Below, one piece after another: positions 7,138-12,849 of a DNA stretch of 12,849 bases. The stretch covers positions 1 through 12,849 of the forward strand of contig JAUJME010000028.1 in NCBI GenBank assembly GCA_030447005.1, read 5' to 3'. Numbering within the stretch: position 1 is the first letter of the stretch; every line of letters starts with the position of its first letter. The translations under genes and the position numbers were made by a program. The DNA comes from Solirubrobacteraceae bacterium (GTDB taxonomy: Bacteria; Actinomycetota; Thermoleophilia; Solirubrobacterales; Solirubrobacteraceae). Under the pieces are notes generated by a model. That model searched no databases and had not been told where the DNA came from. It saw nothing but the letters and a program-made list of their open reading frames with translations.

Positions 7138-8648
7138 GGCCTGCCCGCCTTCCGGGCCGCGGTGCCCGTGCCGGGCACGCCGGCCGCGACGGTGCGGTCG
7201 GGGTTGCCGCGGGCGGCGGCCGGCCCGTTGAGGTCCGGGCGCTGGTTGCGGTGGCAGGTCGCGTCCGGCCGGTAGGGCGGGCGCTTGCCGGGGTAGCGCG
7301 GGCGGGTGCCCTGCGGTGGCACGGCGGCGTTGCCGTAGACCGTCCTGTTGCCCGTGCCGAGCGCGATGGTGTTCGCCCCGCCGCCCGACTGGAAGCGGAC
7401 CATCTGCCCGTTGCCGTCGAAGTTCTGGCTCTCGCCGGCCAGCCCGACCAGCGCGTAGAAGAACTCCTTGTAGTTCTCGACGCCGGAGGCGAACTCGTCG
7501 CGGATCGGGACGTCGCCCGTCGGCAGCAGGACCTCGTTGGCGCAGCGGGCGAGCAGGTCGATCTGCGGCAGCAGCCGCAGCGACGTGTCCGTCACGCGGG
7601 CGAGGTCGCGGGTCGCGGGCGAGAGCTCGTCGAGCAGCCCGCCGAGCTCCGGCCGCGAGACGAGGCGGCGCGTCTGGGCGATCCACGGCAGGGCCGCGGC
7701 GATCGTCGCGGGGGTCTCGCGGACCCCGGGCAGGATCTCGCGGGCGAAGGCACGGGTGGGCGGGAAGGCGGCGTTGAGCGAGTCCAGCGCGCCGTCGGCG
7801 GCCTCGAGCGTCGGGGCGAGCTGCCGGACGGAGGCCGAGAGGTCGCCGCTCTCCGAGGCGAAGGCCGACATCGTCGTGTTGAAGCTCGAGACGAGGTCCT
7901 GGAGCCGGGCCTCGTTGCGGGCGAGCCCCTCCGCCGCGCGAGCCGTCCCCTTCAGCAGCCGTTGGAGGTCGGCGTCGGGCTGCGCGCCGAGCAGCGCCTC
8001 GGAGACCTGGGCGGTCGAGCGCAGCGCCGGCCCGCCGTCGTCGGCGGCGTCGTTGAGCGACTCGGCGCCCGTCTCGCCGCGGGTGATCGGGTCGACGCCG
8101 GCGTCCTCCGCGGGCGTCGGCTCGCGGTTGAGCGCGGTGCCCAGGCCGTCGAGGAGGTCGCGCAGGTCCTCGCGCGAGTCCTCCTGGAGCGCGGTGAGCA
8201 CCTGGTCGAGCTGCACCGGCGTGGCCGTCTGGGTCACCTTGATCGTGTCGCCGTCGTCGAGGGTCGGCGAGCCGGGCGTCCCGGGGCGCAGGTCGACGAA
8301 GAAGTTGCCCTCCAGGAAGATGCGCGGCCGGATCTTCGCCGTCGCGTCCTCGTGGATCGGCAGCCCCTGGTCGTCGATCTTGAGCACGAGGACCGCCGCG
8401 TCCGTGCCCTCCTGGGCCTCGACGCGCTGGACCTTGCCGACGTTGACGCCCGCGATGCGTACGGGCGAGTTGGCCCGGATCGACGTCGCGGACTCGAACA
8501 CCGCGCGGACCTCGAACCCGCGCGTGAACGGGATGTCCTTGGTGAAGCCGAGGTAGGTCCCGATCACGATGACCACGAGGGCGATCAGCCCCGCGGTCAG
8601 GGTGCTCGGCCCGCGGCTGGCCACGCGGCGTCCGGAGGCGCCGGCCAT
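7134..8648 (-). CDS. MCE family protein, fourth of six (mceD position)
   Basis: A 504-residue MCE protein, the longest of the set. The ATG at 8648 shares its A with the previous TGA (TGATG), and GGAGG lies 10 nt upstream. An earlier in-frame ATG at 8741 would add 31 residues that read as neighbour sequence out of frame. A membrane anchor spans about 17-34 and the MCE domain about 44-122 (VRIAGVNVGKV, IFLEGNFFVDLRPG). The hinge TPVQLDQVLTALQEDSRE (143-160) follows. Where siblings have a short GRG turn, this protein has an acidic insert of about 25 residues (174-200). The helical region runs to about 360. The tail has Cys369, the DGNGQMVR motif (411-418), a Gly-rich stretch, Cys465 and a basic low-complexity end. 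The stop overlaps the next start by 4 nt. Role and partners are as for the other MCE subunits; the acidic insert may give it a specific contact. Confidence 0.93.
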   Translation of the reverse strand: MAGASGRRVASRGPSTLTAGLIALVVIVIGTYLGFTKDIPFTRGFEVRAVFESATSIRANSPVRIAGVNVGKVQRVEAQEGTDAAVLVLKIDDQGLPIHEDATAKIRPRIFLEGNFFVDLRPGTPGSPTLDDGDTIKVTQTATPVQLDQVLTALQEDSREDLRDLLDGLGTALNREPTPAEDAGVDPITRGETGAESLNDAADDGGPALRSTAQVSEALLGAQPDADLQRLLKGTARAAEGLARNEARLQDLVSSFNTTMSAFASESGDLSASVRQLAPTLEAADGALDSLNAAFPPTRAFAREILPGVRETPATIAAALPWIAQTRRLVSRPELGGLLDELSPATRDLARVTDTSLRLLPQIDLLARCANEVLLPTGDVPIRDEFASGVENYKEFFYALVGLAGESQNFDGNGQMVRFQSGGGANTIALGTGNRTVYGNAAVPPQGTRPRYPGKRPPYRPDATCHRNQRPDLNGPAAARGNPDRTVAAGVPGTGTAARKAGRP

Positions 8649-10048
8649 CAGGGGGTCGCCTCCGTGGAGCCGAGCTGGGTGCCGGGGACGTTGCCGATGA
8701 CCGTCTTGCCGGCGGCGTAGACCTCGTTGCCCGCCTCGCACTCCTTCGGCTGGCCCGGCGCGGCGGTGTTCGGGTACGGGTTGGAGTGCAGGTGGTTGCC
8801 GACGGCGGGGCCGTTGGCGGGCGCCGAGGAGGGCCCGCCCTCGTTGTTGGGCCCAGGCGGGGCGGCGACGATGATGAAGCGCTGCCAGCGGCCGTTGGCG
8901 TCGCCCTCGGAGAGGTGCGAGGCGGCGTTGCGCAGCAGCAGCGCGAGGTAGTTGCAGCGGGTCTGCGCGGGGGCGACGAACTCGAGCGTCGGGCGCAGGG
9001 TGGTCATCGTCTGGGTCAGGCGCCGGATGCCGCGCGGCACGAGCGGGTCGTTGGCGAAGGCGCGCAGCGTCGTGAACACGGGCTCGAGCCGCCGGTTGAG
9101 CGCGACGGCGCGCCGCAGCGACGGCGTGCCGGCCCGCAGGGCGCCGGCGAGGTCGGGCGCCGCCTGGCGCAGGGCGCGCGCGCCGGGCCGCAGCTCGCCG
9201 AAGAAGGCCGCGGTGTTGCGCAGGAACGGCCGCTGCTCGGGCAGGCCGCGGATCGCCGTGTCGAGCGCGGGCCGCCCCTCGCTGATCGACTCCTGGATCT
9301 GCGGGGTGACCTCGGCGAGCGCGGCGAAGGTGCGCTCGAGGCCCCGGAACAGCTCGGCCTGCTGGGCGGCGACGGGCGCGACCTCGCCGGCCGCGCGGCC
9401 GAGCGCGCGCACGAAGCCGCGGAGGTTCGTCTCCGGCGCGGAGAGGCTCTGCGCGACGGGGACGATGTCGCGCAGGAGCGGGCGGAACTCGCCGATCGCC
9501 TGGTTGATCGACCCGCCGCGGCCCGCGAACGCCGTGCCGAAGCCGTCGAGGTTGCGCTGCATCGCCCGGCGCGTCGGGTCGTCGAAGGTGTTGAGGAACT
9601 CGTCGAGCTCCACGGGCTGCGGCGTCGAGGCGGCGAGCGGGACCGTGTCGCCGTCGGCGAAGCCCTCGCGCGAGCGCCCCCGCGCGATCTCGACGTACTT
9701 GAGGCCGAGCGCCGAGCGCGGACGGATCATCACGCGCGAGTCCCTGGGCAGCGGACGGGCGGAGGCGTCGAGCTTGAGCGTGAGCCGGGCGACGCTCGTC
9801 CCGTCGGCGCGGCGGCGGACGCCGAGGCGGTCGACGACGCCGACGCGGGCGCCGCCGATGCGGACCTCGTTGCCGCGCACGAGCGCGGCGGCGCTCGGGG
9901 CGTCGACCGCGAGCCGGTAGGTCGGCACGAAGGGCAGGCCCTGGTTGGCGTTGTAGGCCAACAAGACCGCGACGATGACCACCAGCGTGGTCGCCGCGCC
10001 GATGAGCGTCGGGTTGCCCGCGACCCCGCTGCCGGAGGAGAACCTCAC
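8648..10048 (-). CDS. MCE family protein, third of six (mceC position), GTG start
   Basis: A 466-residue MCE protein. The frame is open far upstream, but the upstream translation is Arg/Ala-rich noise from the neighbouring gene. The GTG at 10048 overlaps the preceding TGA as GTGA and has GAGGGGAG 6 nt upstream (10055-10062), so I take it as the start. A membrane anchor spans about 15-32, then the MCE domain about 44-123 (EVRIGGARVGVV, LGLKYVEIARG). The hinge QPVELDEFLNTFDDPTRR (144-161) and GRGGSINQAIG (177-187) lead into the helical region, with prolines at 249, 260, 270, 288, 298, 309 and 323. The tail has Cys365, DANGRWQR (383-390), a Pro/Asn/Gly-rich segment and Cys437. The TGA stop shares one base with the next ATG. 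It is expected to be an anchored subunit of the MCE hexamer. Confidence 0.92.
   Translation of the reverse strand: MRFSSGSGVAGNPTLIGAATTLVVIVAVLLAYNANQGLPFVPTYRLAVDAPSAAALVRGNEVRIGGARVGVVDRLGVRRRADGTSVARLTLKLDASARPLPRDSRVMIRPRSALGLKYVEIARGRSREGFADGDTVPLAASTPQPVELDEFLNTFDDPTRRAMQRNLDGFGTAFAGRGGSINQAIGEFRPLLRDIVPVAQSLSAPETNLRGFVRALGRAAGEVAPVAAQQAELFRGLERTFAALAEVTPQIQESISEGRPALDTAIRGLPEQRPFLRNTAAFFGELRPGARALRQAAPDLAGALRAGTPSLRRAVALNRRLEPVFTTLRAFANDPLVPRGIRRLTQTMTTLRPTLEFVAPAQTRCNYLALLLRNAASHLSEGDANGRWQRFIIVAAPPGPNNEGGPSSAPANGPAVGNHLHSNPYPNTAAPGQPKECEAGNEVYAAGKTVIGNVPGTQLGSTEATP
8659..8663 (-). promoter_or_regulatory. Ribosome binding site of the fourth MCE gene
   Basis: GGAGG on the - strand lies 10 nt before the ATG at 8648, within the last codons of the upstream MCE gene. 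It decides between this start and the in-frame ATG 93 bases upstream. Confidence 0.55.
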
Positions 10049-11436
10049 CGGCCGCTCCCCTCGAAGAGGTAGTCGAGCACCGCGGACTCGGCCGGGTCGG
10101 GCCTGGCCTCGCGGGGAGCGGGCGTGGGGCCGGGCGCCGGCGTGGCCGTCGCGGTGGCCTTGGCGCTCGCCGCGGCGGCCACCTCGGCCTCCTCGTTCTC
10201 CGGCGGGCGGAACTTCGCCAGGCAGCCGGGGATCGGCGCGGTCGTGTAGCCCGAGCAGGTGTTGACCAGCAGCGCCGCGCGCAGGTAGTGGCCGAACTCG
10301 TCGAAGCCGTTGATGGACCCGGCCCCGTAGAAGAAGAAGTCCATCAGCCGCTCGATGCCGCGGTTCTGCTGGAAGGACTCGAGGACCGCCGAGAGCTGGG
10401 TGCCGACCGGGCGGGTCGTGCGGGCGAGCGCCCGCAGGTCGCCGACCACCGGCCGCGCGTCCTCGAGCGCCGGCATGCCGACCTGCGCGGCGTCGCCGAG
10501 GGTCTGCAGCGCGCGCGTGCCCGCCTGCGAGAACGGCCCGAGCTCGGAGATCACCTGGTTGACCTGCGGCGCGCGGGCGCCGAGGTCGGCGAAGACCGGC
10601 GCCGCCTGGTTCGAGAGCTCCTGGAGCCGCGCCATCGTCGGCGTGAGCTCGGCCAGGAAGCGCGGGAGGCGCTCGATGTCGGCCTCGAGGTCCTCGCGCC
10701 GCTCGGCGGTCGCCTGGGCGACCTCCGTCGAGCGCTCGATGAAGCCGGTGACGCGCTCGCGGTCGCGCGCGAGCGGCGCGAGCGCCTCGTCGGACTCCTC
10801 GGCGAGCCGCGTCAGCGTCTCGTTCTGGTCGGCGAGGACGGCGAGCACCTCGTCGATCTCGCGCAGCGCCGGGTCGGCGCGCCGGATCACCTCGCGCAGG
10901 TCCGAGCCGCGGCCGGCCAGCCCGGTGCCGAGCTCGTTGAGGATGATCGAGAACCGCTGCCGGTAGGGCAGGCGCATGACGTTGTTGATCAGGTCGAGGT
11001 CGACCGAGCCGCGGGTCTGGGCGACGGGGAGCAGCCGCTGACCCTTGTCCGCGCCGCGCTCGATGCGCTTCAGCGGCGGCGGCGCCGGCGTCCCGACGGC
11101 CCGCTTGCGGGTGAGCGAGCACTCGACGAACCGCTCGCCGATCAGAGACTGCGGACGGATCTGGCAGGTCGCGTCGGAGCGGAAGTCCTGAAAGCCGGGA
11201 TCCTCGATGCGCAGGACGATCGCCGCCTTGTCCTCCGGCGTGACGTCGAGCGACTCGACCGTGCCGACCTTGACCCCGGCGACCTTGACGTCCTCGCCGG
11301 CGATGACGAACCCCGCGTTGTCGAAGATCGCGCGCACGAAGTAGGGCTCGCCGCCCTGCGAGCCGGCGCCCATGCCCAGCACGGCGAACGCCGCGGTGGC
11401 GGCCAGGACGGCGAGGATGCCCGCGAGCCGCCTCAT
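10045..11436 (-). CDS. MCE family protein, second of six (mceB position)
   Basis: A 463-residue MCE protein with an N-terminal anchor (about 4-22). The MCE domain spans about 31-107 (VKVAGVKVGTV, LIGERFVECSL). Unlike its siblings it has two cysteines inside this domain, Cys91 and Cys106, which could pair. A Pro-rich basic insert (about 110-140) separates the MCE domain from the hinge SVDLDLINNVM. GRGSDLREV (175-183) starts a helical region that includes a charged coiled coil (about 190-260). Prolines at 266, 280, 290, 301, 322, 329 and 343 follow 7, 10/11, 14 or 21 spacing. The tail carries DEFGHYLR (379-386), Cys394 and Cys405, then an Ala/Thr/Pro-rich stretch and a short end, LDYLFEGSGR. 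The ATG is joined to the previous stop as TGATG without a clear Shine-Dalgarno site, so translation probably relies on coupling. It is expected to be one subunit of the MCE conduit. Confidence 0.93.
   Translation of the reverse strand: MRRLAGILAVLAATAAFAVLGMGAGSQGGEPYFVRAIFDNAGFVIAGEDVKVAGVKVGTVESLDVTPEDKAAIVLRIEDPGFQDFRSDATCQIRPQSLIGERFVECSLTRKRAVGTPAPPPLKRIERGADKGQRLLPVAQTRGSVDLDLINNVMRLPYRQRFSIILNELGTGLAGRGSDLREVIRRADPALREIDEVLAVLADQNETLTRLAEESDEALAPLARDRERVTGFIERSTEVAQATAERREDLEADIERLPRFLAELTPTMARLQELSNQAAPVFADLGARAPQVNQVISELGPFSQAGTRALQTLGDAAQVGMPALEDARPVVGDLRALARTTRPVGTQLSAVLESFQQNRGIERLMDFFFYGAGSINGFDEFGHYLRAALLVNTCSGYTTAPIPGCLAKFRPPENEEAEVAAAASAKATATATPAPGPTPAPREARPDPAESAVLDYLFEGSGR
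10055..10062 (-). promoter_or_regulatory. Ribosome binding site deciding the GTG start at 10048
   Basis: GAGGGGAG on the - strand lies 6 nt before the GTG. Together with the GTGA overlap it fixes the start of the third MCE gene in a frame that stays open for more than 500 codons upstream. Confidence 0.6.
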
Positions 11437-12773
11437 CAGGGCCCCGGGGGCACGATGCCCGGGTCGCAGTCGGTCGCCGGCTCGCGGTAGGGCGCCGAGC
11501 CGTCCTGGGGCGGCTGGATCGCCGAGCCCGGGCAGCGCTTGATGCCGGTGTAGCGCAGGCGGCGGAAGCGCTCGGCCGGCGGGATCGCCTCGAGCTCGCC
11601 GCCCGACTCGTCGTCGCTGAACGCGAAGGCGTTGAAGATCGGCTGAACGCGCGCGTAGTGGCCGTTGGCGTCGTAGGCGGCGGTGCTCTGGCCGAGGCCG
11701 CGCAGGACACCGACGAGCTCCGGCGTGTAGGGCCGGCCGAACTCGAGCACGGGCTGGGTCTCGCGCAGCGCCTCTCGGGAGTTCGAGAACGCGGGCGTCG
11801 CCACCCGCTGGAGGCCGGGCAGCGCGCGCGTCGCCTCGAGCAGGTCGTTGCCGGGACCTGCGCGCCGCAGGAGCGAGCGCAGGTCGGCGATCGTCGGGCG
11901 CGCCTCGCGCACGAGCGGGCCGAGCTCGCGCAGGAAGGGCGCCAGCCGGCGGGTCGCCGGCTTGGACTCCTCGACGAGCCGGTCGAGGTCGTCGAGCGTC
12001 GAGCGGAGGTTGACGAAGGTGGTGTTGGCCTTGCGCAGCGTCCCGGGCAGCCGGCCCAGCGCGGCCTCGAGCGCCGCGCTCTGCTGCGCCACCGCGGCGG
12101 CCGTGGCGTTCGAGCTCGAGACGAGCCCCGTGAGCTCCTCCCGGCGGTCGGCCAGCGCGGTCATCGCCCGCGAGGAGGAGACGAGGAAGCGGGTCAGCGC
12201 GCCCTCGTCGGAGCCGAGCTCGGAGAGCAGGCGCCGCGAGCTCGAGAGGGCGGGGTTGAAGTAGCGCGCTGCCTCGTTGGCCTGACGGCCCTTGCCCTCA
12301 TACTGGGTGGCGAAGCCCTGGATGACGTCCTGGAGGTCGCGGCGGGTGTCGCGGTCGAAGGTGTTGAACAGCTGGTCGAGATCGACCGGCGTGGTCGTCG
12401 CCTCCGTCGCCAGCCTGCCGCCGTCCTCGATCTCGGGCTCGGAGTCGGGGCCGGGGACGAGCGCGACATAGCGGTTGGCGACGCCCGACAGCGACGTCTG
12501 GCGGATCACCGCGCGCGTCCCGCGGTGCAGCGGCGCGTAGGGCTCGGAGACCTCGACCACGACCTTGGCCTGGTTGGTGCTCGTGAGCTCGATCTCGCGC
12601 ACGGAGCCGATCCGCCGGCCGCCGACCTGGACGTCGTTGTCGGGGACGAGCTGGCCCGCGTTCTGGAAGTAGAGGGCGTACTCGTGGCCGCGCTCGCCGC
12701 CGAGGATGTAGGTGGCGAGCAGCCCGGCCGCGAGCAGCAGCGCGCCGAGGGCGCCCACGCGAGCGGGCGTCAA
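11436..12773 (-). CDS. MCE family protein, first of six in window (mceA position), TTG start
   Basis: A 445-residue MCE protein. The frame runs up to an in-frame TAG at 12828-12830 with no ATG or GTG between, so the best start is the TTG at 12773. It has a strong purine-rich site, GGAGAGGGGAGG, just upstream. The alternative GTG at 12758 would cut into the anchor. The anchor spans about 5-24 and the MCE domain about 31-108 (VQVGGRRIGSV, GVANRYVALVPG). The hinge TPVDLDQLFNTFDRDTRRDL (128-147) and EGKGRQANEA lead into a long helical region, with prolines at 272, 279, 286, 293, 307, 341 and 348 in 7/14 spacing. The tail has DANGHYAR (368-375), Cys414 and Cys436. First place in the visible run suggests MceA, but another MCE gene further right cannot be excluded. 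No YrbE permease is visible in the window. Confidence 0.91.
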   Translation of the reverse strand: MTPARVGALGALLLAAGLLATYILGGERGHEYALYFQNAGQLVPDNDVQVGGRRIGSVREIELTSTNQAKVVVEVSEPYAPLHRGTRAVIRQTSLSGVANRYVALVPGPDSEPEIEDGGRLATEATTTPVDLDQLFNTFDRDTRRDLQDVIQGFATQYEGKGRQANEAARYFNPALSSSRRLLSELGSDEGALTRFLVSSSRAMTALADRREELTGLVSSSNATAAAVAQQSAALEAALGRLPGTLRKANTTFVNLRSTLDDLDRLVEESKPATRRLAPFLRELGPLVREARPTIADLRSLLRRAGPGNDLLEATRALPGLQRVATPAFSNSREALRETQPVLEFGRPYTPELVGVLRGLGQSTAAYDANGHYARVQPIFNAFAFSDDESGGELEAIPPAERFRRLRYTGIKRCPGSAIQPPQDGSAPYREPATDCDPGIVPPGP

Positions 12774-12849
12774 GCGGCCTCCCCTCTCCAGGGCCCGAGC
12801 ACGGCGGGGCGGGACGACATCAGCGGGCTACCTGCAAGGACTCTCCAGC
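12770..12849 (-). other. Upstream junction: end of a preceding gene or a short leader frame
   Basis: Read on the - strand, one frame is open from the window edge to a TGA at 12772-12770 and gives ...AGSPLMSSRPAVLGPWRGEAA. That TGA overlaps the TTG start as TTGA, the same 4-nt overlap seen at two other junctions. From the ATG at 12820 onward the codons have very high third-position GC. A second frame ends with TGA at 12822-12820, joined to this ATG as TGATG, which would leave a 16-codon leader between two genes. I cannot tell which is real, and I do not recognise the product. No promoter is apparent. Confidence 0.3.
12778..12789 (-). promoter_or_regulatory. Strong ribosome binding site before the TTG start
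   Basis: GGAGAGGGGAGG on the - strand ends 4 nt before the TTG at 12773; its inner GAGGGG is 7 nt away. It is the strongest Shine-Dalgarno match in the window, which fits a gene that uses the weak TTG codon. Confidence 0.6.

Larger units (their letters stand above)
1447..12773 (-). other. Seven-gene mce-MMPL transcription unit
   Basis: Six MCE genes and the MMPL gene lie on one strand. From 5' to 3' the junctions are TGATG, GTGA, TGATG and ATGA overlaps, then gaps of 11 nt and 4 nt. No intergenic space could hold a promoter or terminator, so the seven genes are most simply one operon with translational coupling. Because the first gene starts at an overlap-like junction, the operon probably continues to the right, where actinobacterial mce loci normally carry two yrbE permease genes. 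That extension is inference. Confidence 0.8.

Noticed and set aside
7251..8720. A 489-codon + strand frame opposite the fourth MCE gene.
   Set aside because: Composition is that of an antisense shadow (Arg, Gly, Glu, Val), with no domain and no ribosome binding logic.
12820..12849. TTGCAG near the window edge as a -35 promoter element for the operon.
   Set aside because: No -10 element follows at suitable spacing, and the junction looks like gene overlap.

Overview
The window has very high GC and uses G or C at most third codon positions. It holds one partial gene on the + strand and a tightly packed run of seven genes on the - strand. The protein families (six different MCE proteins in a row, an MMPL/RND exporter, a PhoX-like protein with an Arg-rich C-terminal module), the GC content and the overlapping gene starts suggest an actinobacterium. 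The style looks most like Thermoleophilia/Solirubrobacterales, but that placement is inference. I see no RNA genes, mobile elements, CRISPR arrays or phage genes.

Layout from left to right. Bases 1-1454 (+) carry the 3' part of a PhoX/DUF839 family protein whose start lies outside the window. It converges on the - strand run, and the two stop regions overlap by 8 bp. Bases 1447-4254 (-) encode a 935-residue MMPL/RND transporter. Bases 4259-12773 (-) hold six consecutive MCE (MlaD-domain) genes, transcribed right to left. Their starts are at 12773 (TTG), 11436, 10048 (GTG), 8648, 7137 and 5749. Junctions are overlaps of 1 or 4 nt, except for gaps of 11 nt (fifth to sixth MCE gene) and 4 nt (sixth MCE gene to MMPL). 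Bases 12774-12849 hold only the upstream junction of the run.

How the genes work together. Six different MCE genes in series is the arrangement of actinobacterial mce loci (mceA-F). There the six products assemble as a hetero-hexamer: a ring of MCE domains plus a long helical tube that carries lipids or sterols across the cell envelope. The usual YrbE/MlaE permease pair and MlaF-type ATPase are not in this window and would be expected to the right or elsewhere. The MMPL gene is last in the run and is probably translationally coupled to the last MCE gene, so lipid import or export by an RND pump may be linked to the MCE conduit.

The features most worth a second look are patterns shared by all or most of the six MCE proteins. 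These are a pair of cysteines in every C-terminal tail, a D-x-x-G-x(3)-R motif in five of six, and prolines spaced 7, 10/11 or 14 residues apart along the helical tube region. The MMPL protein is also unusual: it has two apparent extra membrane helices between its halves, a coiled coil in its first external loop, and a Glu-Phe pair where the second half would be expected to carry Asp-Tyr.
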